Assembly: GCF_003345295.1 (NCBI RefSeq)
Contig: NZ_CP031055.1
Span: 1,798,001 to 1,862,000, forward strand
Origin: Vibrio splendidus
GTDB lineage: Bacteria > Pseudomonadota > Gammaproteobacteria > Enterobacterales > Vibrionaceae
Length of the DNA: 64,000 bases
Direction of reading: 5' to 3'
The position numbers and the translations under genes are program-made. The notes under the pieces were generated by a model. The model was not told the DNA's origin, ran no database searches, and worked only from the letters and a program-made list of their open reading frames with translations. Shown here piece after piece: positions 27,304 through 36,760 of this stretch (positions are counted from its first letter, which is position 1; each line of letters opens with the position of its first letter).

Positions 27304-28255
27304 TAATCTGTCCCATATCTGTAATTAGTGTTTGTAAGTAGTCCATAGGAATAATGGCTCCTTTGTGCTGAATGACTTGAGATGCAAGGCGATTACCCCA
27401 AACGCAGCTTTCAGCCATGGACGCACCTTGACTGTATGCCGCAATATAAGCCGCATTAAATGAATCCCCAGCAGCTGTCGTATCAACAAGCTTATCGACT
27501 GACTCCCCATCAACATAGCCGGATTTTCCCTCAAGAGTTGACCACATCGCACCTTTAGCGCCGAGCTTCACGACCACATGCCCCACCCCTAGTGCATGCA
27601 GTCGATCCGCGACTTCTTTTTCTAGCATATTCGGTTTATCAAGGAGTAATTCTTCATCATCTCCTGTCACTAAAGCGATATCACTTAATCGGTATAAGTT
27701 ATCTAACCAAAACTTTGCATCCAGATTATTTTTCCATAATCTTGGACGATAATTAGAATCCGTAATAATCGTTGCACCATGTTTTTTTAATGTCGCTAAT
27801 ACGTCGAATAAAACTTCACGGTCATGAGTCGGTAAAATAGCCAATGAAATACCAGATAAATAGATAATGTCTGTATCCATAATTTTGGCGATATTAGGCA
27901 CAAATAAAAGGTGCTGACACATATACTTTGCAGCCGAATTGTCTCGCCAATAATGAAAACCACGTTCACCTTCATCATCAATATTTATGCTATATAGACC
28001 GGGGAGGCGCTCTTGATCTCGCAATACCAGCGAACAATCTATATTTTCTTTTTCCCACGCTTTTAGCATCAAGGAACTGTACTGATCTTGACCTAACACC
28101 GTTAGATAATAAGGGGAAACATGTGGAAGTAAGCGAGAGAGGTAAACCGCAGTATTAAGCGTATCACCACCAAAAGATTGAGTTTGTGTAGAGAACGCAT
28201 TCCCACTGAGTTCAATCATGCATTCGCCAATAATGGCAATTTTCGTCTTTTTCAT
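27293..28255 (-). CDS. kdgK: 2-keto-3-deoxygluconate kinase (PfkB family)
   Basis: I take the ATG at 28255 (MKKTKIAIIGE), with AGG upstream; the longer frame starts within the preceding terminator. The 320-residue PfkB/ribokinase-type sugar kinase ends with the catalytic motif DTTAAGDSFNAAY. KDG kinase is the best fit because it precedes eda in one operon and the island also has kduI and kduD. A tagatose-6-phosphate kinase role is a less likely alternative. Confidence 0.88.
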   Translation of the reverse strand: MKKTKIAIIGECMIELSGNAFSTQTQSFGGDTLNTAVYLSRLLPHVSPYYLTVLGQDQYSSLMLKAWEKENIDCSLVLRDQERLPGLYSINIDDEGERGFHYWRDNSAAKYMCQHLLFVPNIAKIMDTDIIYLSGISLAILPTHDREVLFDVLATLKKHGATIITDSNYRPRLWKNNLDAKFWLDNLYRLSDIALVTGDDEELLLDKPNMLEKEVADRLHALGVGHVVVKLGAKGAMWSTLEGKSGYVDGESVDKLVDTTAAGDSFNAAYIAAYSQGASMAESCVWGNRLASQVIQHKGAIIPMDYLQTLITDMGQINEK

Positions 28256-28265
28256 ACAATAACCT

Positions 28266-28320
28266 AAAAAAAAGCCGCATTGATTCAATTAGAGGGTTTG
28301 ATTAAATCAATGCGGCAAAA
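28266..28320 (-). terminator. intrinsic terminator after agaY
   Basis: On the minus strand GCCGCATTGATT pairs with AATCAATGCGGC and is followed by eight T residues. It lies between agaY and kdgK, so kdgK either depends on read-through or has a promoter within about 20 bp. Confidence 0.85.
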
Positions 28321-28352
28321 CCATATAAGGCTAAAATGGAACAAAACTCGTA

Positions 28353-29207
28353 TTACAGCTTCCCTTCACTGCCACACACTCGAATTTTATCTTGAACGAC
28401 TTTTTTCATCGCTTCTTTACCCGGGATAATGTAATGACGAGGATCATTCGCCCCCGGGTTTTCGATAAAGTAAGATTTCACCGCATCTGAAAAAGCAATT
28501 TTTAGCTCTGTCGCCACATTTACTTTAGTAATACCTAATTCAATACAACGACGTACATCTTCATCGGGCACATCTGATGCACCATGTAATACTAAAGGTA
28601 CGTCAGTTTTACCGCGAATAATTCCTAGTCGGTCAAAATCTAAACACGGTTTTTCTTTATACAATCCATGTGCGGTACCGATAGCAATAGCGAGGGAATC
28701 AATACCCGTCGCTTTAATAAATTCAACCGCTGCGTCTGGGTCTGTATACATTGCATCTTTTTCATCAACAATTAAATCGTCTTCCTGTCCACCTAAACGA
28801 CCTAATTCAGCTTCTACTGAACAGTCCCAACGATGACAAAATTGAACTACTTTACGAACGAGATCGATGTTCTTATCAAAGCTTAAATGAGAACCATCAA
28901 TCATTGCTGATTTAATCCCTGCTTCTACTTTTTTCTGAATATCAGAATACGATTCATGGTGATCTAAATGCAGTGCAATAGGCATGTGGTAACGTTTTGC
29001 GGCTTCTTTACAAATACCGATTAGGTAATCAGTTCCGGCATAAGAAAATGTTCCGGGAGTACCAGCAAGAATAACTGGTGTTTGCATTTCTGCAGCAGTT
29101 TCAACAACGACCTGAGCCGTTTCTAAATTATGGATATTAAATGCAGGAACGGCATAACCACCCAACTGCGCTTTGTGGAGCATTTCACGGGATGATACAA
29201 GAAACAT
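28353..29207 (-). CDS. agaY: tagatose-1,6-bisphosphate aldolase, catalytic subunit
   Basis: The 284-residue class II zinc aldolase has LHLDHHESY (zinc His and catalytic Asp), EAELGRLGGQEDD, TDPDAAVEFI and LHGASDVP. These fit the AgaY/GatY/KbaY group rather than generic FbaA. It should cleave tagatose-1,6-bisphosphate into DHAP and glyceraldehyde-3-phosphate, stabilised by AgaZ encoded at 44567-45868. In E. coli agaZ and agaY are not adjacent either. Three AgaR-like operators lie within 120 bp upstream. Confidence 0.92.
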   Translation of the reverse strand: MFLVSSREMLHKAQLGGYAVPAFNIHNLETAQVVVETAAEMQTPVILAGTPGTFSYAGTDYLIGICKEAAKRYHMPIALHLDHHESYSDIQKKVEAGIKSAMIDGSHLSFDKNIDLVRKVVQFCHRWDCSVEAELGRLGGQEDDLIVDEKDAMYTDPDAAVEFIKATGIDSLAIAIGTAHGLYKEKPCLDFDRLGIIRGKTDVPLVLHGASDVPDEDVRRCIELGITKVNVATELKIAFSDAVKSYFIENPGANDPRHYIIPGKEAMKKVVQDKIRVCGSEGKL

Positions 29208-29225
29208 AATAACCTCAAGTTAAAT

Positions 29226-29319
29226 TCTTCGTTTACTTTCGTTGTAATATTATTCGAAAGAAAACATAAATAAGATGAGCAAGATCACAGAATGAAAAAT
29301 TAACGAAAGCAAATGAAAG
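29226..29319. promoter_or_regulatory. AgaR-like operators and possible CRP site upstream of agaY
   Basis: Three matches to the CTTTC-rich AgaR pattern are visible: TCTTCGTTTACTTTCG (29226-29241), the reverse complement of TTTATGTTTTCTTTCG (29255-29270), and the reverse complement of CTTTCATTTGCTTTCG (29304-29319). GATGAGCAAGATCACA (29274-29289) is a moderate CRP-site match. The set predicts AgaR control of agaY. Binding is inferred. Confidence 0.6.
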
Positions 29320-29403
29320 CAATTAGGTAAGATTAAATCCCATAATATGCGCAAAATGAACTTTCGAAACCTTTCATTGCTTGTTATATTAATCTTTATG
29401 CAT

Positions 29404-29441
29404 AAAAAGCCCAAACAGCAGCCATGCTATTTGGGCTTAAA
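29404..29441 (-). terminator. intrinsic terminator after the gene remnant
   Basis: On the minus strand AAGCCCAAA pairs with TTTGGGCTT and is followed by TTTA. It lies just after the remnant at 29463-29573 and would isolate agaY from upstream transcription. Confidence 0.75.
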
Positions 29442-29462
29442 TAAAACGAGAAATGATTTACA

Positions 29463-29573
29463 TTACTGCGCGTCTTTAGCGTTAGCTTCAAGAAATACCA
29501 TGACCTCTTCTCGCTCTAATGGATTTAACCCAGCACGAGGAAACATACTTTGGGTGGTCTGTACCATTTCAAT
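29463..29573 (-). pseudogene. C-terminal remnant of an unidentified gene
   Basis: The frame reads about 36 residues, including MFPRAGLNPLEREEV and VFLEANAKDAQ, then a stop and a terminator. There is no ribosome site before its ATG (29567). The composition is coding-like, and the ending loosely resembles the last helix of small c-type cytochromes, but no CxxCH is present. It is probably the tail of a deleted gene. Confidence 0.45.
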
Positions 29574-29591
29574 TTAATAAAAATTTGAACT

Positions 29592-31109
29592 CTAAAAGAA
29601 TGATTCCATTTTTGATGAGTAGCAAGTTACCCCTTTTCTTAATAAATTATTCTTTGGTCTGTTTGCCCGCCCAGTTATTTTCTCTGTTGTTTGTGCCCAT
29701 CGAGATGGTGCAAGTAAGCGTCTACTAAGCGGAGATTGATCTTGAATATATTCATTTTTAAATATAGCTATCACTTCTTGAGTTTCATATAGACCCAGTA
29801 TTTTCATATTAATAGCAGAAATATCTAACTCAAAATTTCCTTGCTCAATCGCTAGTGGTGCTTCTTCTGCTTGCCAAAGGTTAATTTTTTCGCCACAAAA
29901 CAGAGCGATATTCAAGGCTCTTAATGACCATAAACTACTAGCCGGGCCACTGTAGTTATCAACTAAACGAACATCCTCATCAAACAGCCCTTGTGTGGGT
30001 AATCCTGCTTTTAACGCACCGTTACTAATAAAATATTTCAAGTTACAATGAAAAGCTCTTTTCGCTTCACCAATCGTTATCTTGTCGCTTTGTAGATCCA
30101 CAGCCGCTAATAATGGAGCAGCAGCAGCTAAGCGATAACAGGCACTACGCCCAAAAAAAGGGAATCCTTCTTTACCAAAGAAATAACGATAATTGCCAAC
30201 AAAATCAGATAATGCACTCTTTATAAAAGTAGAATCAAAATCAACATCTATTTGAGTAAACCAATACAAACTGTAATGAAAAGCCCACGCATTATAGTAG
30301 TCGTAATTTCCTTTTGCCCCATCACGAAACCACCCATCACCGACATAAAACTCTTTTACCCTTTCGTATTTGTCGTATTGGACTTCATCTTCACCAATTA
30401 ACGCTTTCACTACGATTTGCACGGTAAGTACAAACAAGTGCCAATTATTATCAACGGTTTCACACTGATTAACCTGTTTAAACCAAGTTACGATTTGACA
30501 CTTTTCATCGATTGAAAAACAATCCCAAACCCACTCTTTGCTCATCCATAGTGCCAGTGCTAAATCTGCACTTTCACATACTTTTTGATCACAATGGTGC
30601 AGCGTTCCCCAGTAGCCTTTATGTTGCGGGTTGGTGCCTGCTAAAAAGGCTTTACGTAAAATCTCAGGTACTAAAATGGGTTGTTGGTTCAATCCAGTAA
30701 TAATCGTATTAACTTTCCCGTTAGCGTGTAACCATGCAGCTAATGTTGGTAACGTTCGACTTGTTCCTTCTAATGCATCAGTTCTGGCTGTTTGTTGACT
30801 TGGTCTTCCCGGATAATAAGCATGACTATGATCCCACACAGAATAATGTATAAAAGCTTCTGCAATATAGCTAACAATAGATTCACAGTGATATTTTAAA
30901 TTGACTCTTTCATCCATAAATACGTTTTTTACATACTCATCATGTTGAGTATATAGTGATTTTTTATTTACAAGTCTGATGATATTTTCTTTCATCGATT
31001 TTAAATAGGTCAGCGCATTTGGATGCTCATAAGCAATTGTTGGGCGCTTCGTTTCTCTTATTTTCTTGGGCTGATACCGCAACGTTTGTGGTTCAATTTC
31101 TACCTTCAT
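29592..31109 (-). CDS. DUF2264 family protein, probably C-terminally truncated
   Basis: The 505-residue protein shows DUF2264 blocks: YPGRPSQQTARTDALEGTSR, TLPTLAAWL, NNWHLFVL, DGWFRDGAKGNYDYYNAWA and GRSACYRLAAAAP. The N-terminal part is expected to be an alpha/alpha toroid, as in uronic-acid-active glycosidases, and there is no signal peptide, so it is cytoplasmic. Family members are usually longer as I recall; this frame stops abruptly after VTCYSSKMESFF, next to a foreign gene tail. It may act on uronate-containing oligosaccharides, which is inference from context. Confidence 0.75.
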   Translation of the reverse strand: MKVEIEPQTLRYQPKKIRETKRPTIAYEHPNALTYLKSMKENIIRLVNKKSLYTQHDEYVKNVFMDERVNLKYHCESIVSYIAEAFIHYSVWDHSHAYYPGRPSQQTARTDALEGTSRTLPTLAAWLHANGKVNTIITGLNQQPILVPEILRKAFLAGTNPQHKGYWGTLHHCDQKVCESADLALALWMSKEWVWDCFSIDEKCQIVTWFKQVNQCETVDNNWHLFVLTVQIVVKALIGEDEVQYDKYERVKEFYVGDGWFRDGAKGNYDYYNAWAFHYSLYWFTQIDVDFDSTFIKSALSDFVGNYRYFFGKEGFPFFGRSACYRLAAAAPLLAAVDLQSDKITIGEAKRAFHCNLKYFISNGALKAGLPTQGLFDEDVRLVDNYSGPASSLWSLRALNIALFCGEKINLWQAEEAPLAIEQGNFELDISAINMKILGLYETQEVIAIFKNEYIQDQSPLSRRLLAPSRWAQTTEKITGRANRPKNNLLRKGVTCYSSKMESFF

Positions 31110-31131
31110 TATTTATTGTCCTTTCAAAACG

Positions 31132-31165
31132 AAAAAAGCCACAAAACACGGTGGTCATGTGGCTT
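31132..31165 (-). terminator. intrinsic terminator after sulfatase 1
   Basis: On the minus strand AAGCCACA pairs with TGTGGCTT, followed by T residues. It leaves only about 22 bp before the DUF2264 start, so that gene probably relies on read-through. Confidence 0.8.
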
Positions 31166-31180
31166 AGAAAAAACGTTAAC

Positions 31181-32794
31181 TTAGTCTTTTGCTGATTCAG
31201 TTAAGATTTGATAACGATCTTGGCCCCAAGCAACTGGTTTTGGTTTATCTTTAATCCAGTTATAGAAAGCATTTTTCATCTCTTTCACTTTTTCAGGGTA
31301 TTTTTTGGCTAAATCAATCGACTCTGAAGGATCTTCTTTATCATTAAATAGCTTCACCTTATTTGAACCATCATCATAGAAATACAACGCCCAATCTTGA
31401 TCACGAATCGCCCATGAGCCTTTAGACAGTTTTTCTAAATTTGGGTTATTCGGAATTGTATTGGTTTCATAGGTGATCCACTTCCAGTAGCCATACCAGA
31501 ACGCATCATTTTCTTCACTGTAATGTTTCGCGCCAGGGCCTGCCCAATATAAGTATTGGTGAGGTGATGTTTCCGTCTTCCCTTCTAAAACAGGCATAAT
31601 GTTTTTACCATCCACCTGGATATCTTCAGGAATATCAATGCCTGCCGCAGCTAGAGCCGTTGGTAAAATATCCAATGCTGAGATCAGTGAATCGCTTTCA
31701 CCACCAGCTGGAATGTGTTTTGGCCAATAAGCGACAAATGGAACTCTGACACCACCGTTATACATTTGCCCTTTAAAGCCTTTATCCATTCCATTCATTG
31801 GCATTGGCGACTCATGAACGGCTCCGTTATCAGATAAGAAGAAGATGATGGTATTATCTAACTCTCCTTTCTTCTCTAAGTTATCCATGATAATGCCAAG
31901 ACTTTCATCTGCTGCATTAATCGCCGCAAAATACTTGTCCGCCTCAACATTACCAGTATTAAATCTATCCATGTATTTTGCAGGAGATGCTTCTTCTAAT
32001 GGAATATGAGGCACGCTAAATGCGAGGTTAACAAAGAAAGGTTTGTCACCACTTTCATCAATAAACTTCAGTGCTTGATCGGTTAAATTATGCGTTAAAT
32101 AACCCGGAGCAGAGATATTTTTACCATTTTGCCAAATAGCTGGTGAATCCCATAAAGCGGCACCCGATGCGTAAAAACTGTATGAATAATCGAAACCACG
32201 ATCTTCTGGTCCATAACCTTTTGGTGTTACTGTTATTTGATTATCATGGTAATCACGGGTGCGTTTATCTTCATCAACTAGATTCTTCCCAGCAATTTTA
32301 GCATTATGCCATTTACCAATCGTCGCCGTTCGGTAACCATTTTCTTGGAAAAGCGCTGGCAATAATTTGATATCTAAAGGGATACCCAATTTAGCATCAT
32401 CATTACTGTATGTACCAAAACTGGTTGGATGACGGCCAGTAAAAATCCCTGCACGAGATGGACCACAAACAGGGTGTGCAACAAATGCGTTAGTCATTTT
32501 AACGCCATTCGCCGCCAGTTTTTCAACATTTGGCATTGCTCGTTGTGCGGCATCGATCATCTTATCCAAATCGCCCTGATACCGAACAGGTACAGGGCGT
32601 TTAGCTAACTCAGTTTTATCTAAACTGTCTAGGGCAAAATTAAGTTGGCCCGTACCTAAATCATCCATCACGACAAGTAGCACGTTAGGTTGATCAGGAT
32701 TTTGATTTACAGCATAAGAAAGCGAAGGTGCTGCTACACAGGCAGCAGCGACTAGGCTTGCAATTACTGTCTTCTTCGATGAGGACAGGTTCAT
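31181..32794 (-). CDS. exported sulfatase, Cys-type formylglycine enzyme
   Basis: The 537-residue protein has a Sec signal peptide (residues 1-28, ending LSYA). The modification site is CGPSR at 110-114, in HPVCGPSRAGIFTGRHPTS; Cys110 should become formylglycine. VVMDDLGTG supplies calcium ligands, IGKWHN is kept, and FFLSDNGA gives later ligands. The overall pattern is closest to GalNAc-6-sulfatase-like (S1) enzymes. It should remove sulfate from chondroitin-type fragments in the periplasm. The next upstream gene is its maturase. Confidence 0.9.
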   Translation of the reverse strand: MNLSSSKKTVIASLVAAACVAAPSLSYAVNQNPDQPNVLLVVMDDLGTGQLNFALDSLDKTELAKRPVPVRYQGDLDKMIDAAQRAMPNVEKLAANGVKMTNAFVAHPVCGPSRAGIFTGRHPTSFGTYSNDDAKLGIPLDIKLLPALFQENGYRTATIGKWHNAKIAGKNLVDEDKRTRDYHDNQITVTPKGYGPEDRGFDYSYSFYASGAALWDSPAIWQNGKNISAPGYLTHNLTDQALKFIDESGDKPFFVNLAFSVPHIPLEEASPAKYMDRFNTGNVEADKYFAAINAADESLGIIMDNLEKKGELDNTIIFFLSDNGAVHESPMPMNGMDKGFKGQMYNGGVRVPFVAYWPKHIPAGGESDSLISALDILPTALAAAGIDIPEDIQVDGKNIMPVLEGKTETSPHQYLYWAGPGAKHYSEENDAFWYGYWKWITYETNTIPNNPNLEKLSKGSWAIRDQDWALYFYDDGSNKVKLFNDKEDPSESIDLAKKYPEKVKEMKNAFYNWIKDKPKPVAWGQDRYQILTESAKD

Positions 32795-32835
32795 TTTTCA
32801 CTCCTTGTTATTATTTTTAAATTTATATTGTTGCA

Positions 32836-34068
32836 TTAGATCCGTAGGGTATTTTTGATAAGGGATACCGCGTCAATCGCCGTCCCACCTTGTTGTATGG
32901 CTTGCGACATTAAATGCATAGCAGGTGCGGTTTGCGTAAAAATTTGCTGATAGGATTCACAAAGGTAATTGTGTTTATGCTTTTCTCCATCAAGAGAAAC
33001 AAGTCGGTGTTTAGGGCAGCCTCCATGACATAAACGATACACATCGCATGTCTCACATTGACTCGTTAATTTAAGAGATTTTGCGGTGCCAAACCTTTTT
33101 TGTTGTTTACTTGTCGCCATTTGAGCCAATGTCGTCTGCTCAATATTTCCTAATTTATTTACGGGATAAACATAGTGATCGCAAGAATAAACATCCCCAT
33201 TAGCTTCAATTACCATCGCTTGTCCGCACTCTTTTGATTGAACACAGGTCGATGCAGGGTAACCCATCCAACTGCCTAAAATGCTGTCAAACATACGAAT
33301 AAAAATGTGGCCTACATCTTCTTTAAGCCATTCATTAAATACTGACATCATGAACTGACCATAACCATGAGAAGGCACAGAGAAGTGTGCTAACTCTGCA
33401 TTTTTCTGTGGAGAATAATGCCCCCTAGTTGGCTCTTGGCAATTCGCATTAACTTCAACAATTGGGATAAATTGCATATGAGTTGAACCGAGATCTTTTA
33501 ATGCTAGATACGTTTCTTTACCGCGTTGCCAGTTTTGATCGTTAATCACCGTTAATGTATTAAATTCAACTTTGTACTCTTTTAATAATTCAAGTGCTCG
33601 CTTCACCCGCTCAAACGTAGGCTTACCATTAACTGAAATACGATATTTATCATGAACCTCAGCAATCCCATCAATAGAAACACCAAGTAAAAAATCATGT
33701 TGAGAAAAGAACTCAGCCCATTGACGATTAATGGCTACAGCATTGGTTTGAAAGCTATTAGCAATCGTTTTACCTTCAGCATACTGCTGCTGATATTTCA
33801 CTGCATTTCGATAAAAATCTAAGCCTGCTAATGTTGGCTCACCACCCTGCCAAGAGAAATCGACCTCTTGCCCCTGATGTGAACGAATATAATCACGTAC
33901 ATAGCGTTTGAGCATTCCATTCGACATATTTTCACTTGGCTCAGATCTCGTCTTGTTCACTACGCCATCTTTTTCTAAATAGAAGCAGTAATCGCATTTC
34001 AAGTTGCAATGAAAACTGGTTGGTTTTGCCATCATATGAAAAGCAGCATGTTGTGCATTAGAAGCCAT
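32836..34068 (-). CDS. anaerobic sulfatase-maturating enzyme (radical SAM/SPASM)
   Basis: I use the ATG at 34068 (MASNAQHAAFHMMAKP), with AGGGA 5 nt upstream. The radical-SAM CxxxCxxC motif is CNLKCDYC (residues 21-28). QGGEPTLAG follows. The SPASM region has CVQSKEC, YSCDHYVYP and CETCDVYRLCHGGCPKHR for auxiliary 4Fe-4S clusters. These enzymes oxidise the sulfatase Cys or Ser to formylglycine without oxygen. It directly precedes a Cys-type sulfatase and probably serves both sulfatases of the island. Confidence 0.95.
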   Translation of the reverse strand: MASNAQHAAFHMMAKPTSFHCNLKCDYCFYLEKDGVVNKTRSEPSENMSNGMLKRYVRDYIRSHQGQEVDFSWQGGEPTLAGLDFYRNAVKYQQQYAEGKTIANSFQTNAVAINRQWAEFFSQHDFLLGVSIDGIAEVHDKYRISVNGKPTFERVKRALELLKEYKVEFNTLTVINDQNWQRGKETYLALKDLGSTHMQFIPIVEVNANCQEPTRGHYSPQKNAELAHFSVPSHGYGQFMMSVFNEWLKEDVGHIFIRMFDSILGSWMGYPASTCVQSKECGQAMVIEANGDVYSCDHYVYPVNKLGNIEQTTLAQMATSKQQKRFGTAKSLKLTSQCETCDVYRLCHGGCPKHRLVSLDGEKHKHNYLCESYQQIFTQTAPAMHLMSQAIQQGGTAIDAVSLIKNTLRI

Positions 34069-34080
34069 AACGATCCCTAT

Positions 34081-34252
34081 CGAAAGTATTTGAAAGCAAG
34101 AGCAACAATACACGAAAGTAATTTAAGATTTAAAGATCGACATCACAAACAAACGAAAGAAAACAAAAATAAATAATTTGCGATATCGATCGATAAATAA
34201 CCAGTTTATTTTCGTTAACCTACGAACGTAAAATATCGAAAGTTATTTTGCA
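34081..34252. promoter_or_regulatory. AgaR-like operators between the maturase and PL8 genes
   Basis: CGAAAGTATTTGAAAG (34081-34096; reverse complement CTTTCAAATACTTTCG) lies just before the maturase start. CGAAAGTAATTTAAG (34113-34127), CGAAAGAAAACAAAAA (34154-34169) and CGAAAGTTATTTTGCA (34237-34252) are further copies. They resemble the sites before agaR and agaY. A weak CRP-like match lies near 34133-34148. Confidence 0.6.
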
Positions 34253-34288
34253 TCTTACAAATTAATCAATATTTAAAGGAAATCAACT

Positions 34289-36697
34289 ATGTATATGATC
34301 AAAAAACATCGTTTGAATACGATTGCTCTCTCTATGTTATTTCTATTTACAGGGAGCACTTACGCTGAAAAAAATGCTGAGTCAGCACAATATTTAGCAA
34401 GTGATTTTGAACAAGTAAGAAGTAATTGGGCAGAAAACTATTTAGGAGATCCCACAACCACATTTGATCAAGCACTAAAAAATATGGTGACCAGTACCAA
34501 CACTTCAGCTCAAAAGAACTGGGATAGCATGACAGCGCAACCAAACAGTTTAGGTGTATGGGATGACTTACCATTAATCGATAAAAGCGACACTTTAGGC
34601 CCTAATATACGTAGCTCTTACCAACGTTTATTTACCATGGCAAAAGCCTATAGTTTGCGTGATGGCAACTTAGAAAATAATCAATTAATGCTAAATGACA
34701 TCATGACTGCCATGAACTACATAAATCAAAATTTTTACTTTGTTAATCAATTAGAATATGGAAATTGGTGGCAATGGGAGTTGGCAATTCCAAAAGATAT
34801 TCATAACATTTTAGTACTACTTTTTGATGATATTAAAGACAATTACCAAACCATTATAACCAATCACCTTAATGCCACTCGCTATTTCACACCAGACCCA
34901 ACCCACTTAGGAGTCAGTCCTGGTGCAGCTGAATCGACGAATCCTAACTATCGAGAATCAACTGGCGGTAACCGAACCGACAACGCTCAAGTTGTACTTA
35001 TTCGTGGCATGCTTGAAAACAATAGTGAAGAAATCAGCCAAGCAATTGCGGCTCTGCCAGCGGTTATTGAATATGTTAGCGAAGGGGATGGCTATTACAC
35101 TGATGGGTCATTCTTGCAGCATTCTGATATTGCTTATAACGGCACATATGGCAATGTATTACTTGGTGGTTTAGGCATTCAAATGAACGCAGTCGCAGGC
35201 TCACCTTGGAGTATGGATAGCCAAACCATTAGCGCCGTTTACAATATCATTAACCAATCGTATGAACCTTTACTGTATAAAGGAGCAATGATGGATATGG
35301 TTAATGGTCGCTCTATTTCTCGAAGTGCAGAACAAAATCATGATGTTGGATTAAATATTGTCAACTCTATGTTGTTCTATACCAATGGACCAGATAGCGA
35401 TAAGAATAAACAACTGTCATCACTGATCAAAACCCAAATAACCGATGATACTTATCAAAACTTCTTTGATAAAATTTACTATGTATCCACTTATCAAGCT
35501 GCTCAACATATTGTCAATGACCCAGTGATTTCACTTAAAGCTCCTCTGATTGGTAACTTCAACTACCCTTCAATGGACCGTGTTGTGCACCGTCGAAATG
35601 ATTGGGCTTTCGCTTTAGTGATGCACTCATATCGTATTGGTAACTACGAATGTATGAATGGTGAAAATCTTAAAGGTTGGTTCACTGGCGATGGTATGAC
35701 TTATTTATATAATGACCAACTTGATCATTACACTGGATATTGGCCAACCGTAGATTCATCTCGCATACCAGGAACTACCGTTGATAATCAAATAATGACC
35801 GATTGTACTGGTGAGCGAGGAGGTAAGAATTTAAATACCAACATGCAATGGGTTGGTAGCACGGCACTAAACCAATACGGCATTGCTGGTATGCAATTTT
35901 ATAATTGGAGTGACACACTAAGTGCCTATAAATCTTGGTTTATGTTTGATAATGAAGTCGTCATGCTTGGTTCTAACATTAAAGACCTAAGTAATGGAAA
36001 TAACATAACTACGATTGAAAATAGAAAGCGCTTAGCAGATACGCAATTATTTATTGATGGTACAGAGCAAACAGCACTACCATATCAAGGAACACCAACC
36101 ACTTTTAGTATTCGTAATGACACACTCGCTAGCAGTGATTTAAGCTACGTTATGTTAGCGCCTAAAACTATATCAATAAGCCAAAATGATATAGATGGTA
36201 ATTGGAGTGATATTGGCAATAGCAAAGGTGATGTTTCAGACTCGTACTTAAAAGCGACACTGACTCAAGCTGATCAAGCAAATTACCAATACGCCCTACT
36301 TCCTAACCAAAGCAACGATGCTGTACAAAACTATGCTCAACATCCTGATGTCACTGTTCTACGTCAAGATGAACAAGCACACGCGGTACAAGAAAATACC
36401 TTAAATATCATTGCTGCAAATAATTGGAAAAATAGTCCCGTGGATATCACCGATACTATTACACTGAACTCAATGATGGGCTTTATGATTAAAGAAGAAA
36501 GTTCAAATACGTTCTCTGTTGCAGTTAGTGAACCAATTCAGACTATCGATAGCGTAAACTTTACCTTTGATAAACAAGATATTGTAATTAAAGAGGATAT
36601 TGAAAACCGTGTGGTACTAAATGGCGCAACGATTACCATTAATACCTCTGGTTTACAGGGACAGTCTTATTCTTTCCAACTTACGACTCAAGATTAA
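34289..36697 (+). CDS. exported polysaccharide lyase family 8 (chondroitin/hyaluronan lyase type)
   Basis: The 802-residue protein has a signal peptide (about 1-26). The PL8 alpha/alpha toroid carries YGNWWQWE (157-164), the catalytic Asn in TGGNRTDNAQ (Asn228), His278 in DGSFLQHSD and Tyr287 in YNGTYGNVL, followed by NGRSISR with the catalytic Arg. Central and C-terminal beta domains follow. It cleaves uronate-hexosamine links by elimination, giving 4,5-unsaturated disaccharides. Chondroitin or hyaluronan is inferred from the GalNAc and uronate genes around it. AAAGGA precedes the ATG. Confidence 0.93.
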   Translation: MYMIKKHRLNTIALSMLFLFTGSTYAEKNAESAQYLASDFEQVRSNWAENYLGDPTTTFDQALKNMVTSTNTSAQKNWDSMTAQPNSLGVWDDLPLIDKSDTLGPNIRSSYQRLFTMAKAYSLRDGNLENNQLMLNDIMTAMNYINQNFYFVNQLEYGNWWQWELAIPKDIHNILVLLFDDIKDNYQTIITNHLNATRYFTPDPTHLGVSPGAAESTNPNYRESTGGNRTDNAQVVLIRGMLENNSEEISQAIAALPAVIEYVSEGDGYYTDGSFLQHSDIAYNGTYGNVLLGGLGIQMNAVAGSPWSMDSQTISAVYNIINQSYEPLLYKGAMMDMVNGRSISRSAEQNHDVGLNIVNSMLFYTNGPDSDKNKQLSSLIKTQITDDTYQNFFDKIYYVSTYQAAQHIVNDPVISLKAPLIGNFNYPSMDRVVHRRNDWAFALVMHSYRIGNYECMNGENLKGWFTGDGMTYLYNDQLDHYTGYWPTVDSSRIPGTTVDNQIMTDCTGERGGKNLNTNMQWVGSTALNQYGIAGMQFYNWSDTLSAYKSWFMFDNEVVMLGSNIKDLSNGNNITTIENRKRLADTQLFIDGTEQTALPYQGTPTTFSIRNDTLASSDLSYVMLAPKTISISQNDIDGNWSDIGNSKGDVSDSYLKATLTQADQANYQYALLPNQSNDAVQNYAQHPDVTVLRQDEQAHAVQENTLNIIAANNWKNSPVDITDTITLNSMMGFMIKEESSNTFSVAVSEPIQTIDSVNFTFDKQDIVIKEDIENRVVLNGATITINTSGLQGQSYSFQLTTQD

Positions 36698-36706
36698 GGT
36701 TTATAC

Positions 36707-36742
36707 AATAAAAAAGCCGATCACATGATCGGCTTTTTTATT
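36707..36742. terminator. bidirectional terminator between PL8 and GH105 genes
   Basis: AAAAAAGCCGATCA and TGATCGGCTTTTTT pair around a tiny loop, with T-runs on both strands between convergent genes. It closes the agaR-to-GH105 operon. Confidence 0.92.
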
Positions 36743-36760
36743 CAATATTTTGAGAAGCAT

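Noticed and set aside
29347..29728. Plus-strand open frames in the DUF2264-agaY spacer
   Set aside because: They lack ribosome sites and overlap the minus-strand remnant, terminator and gene.
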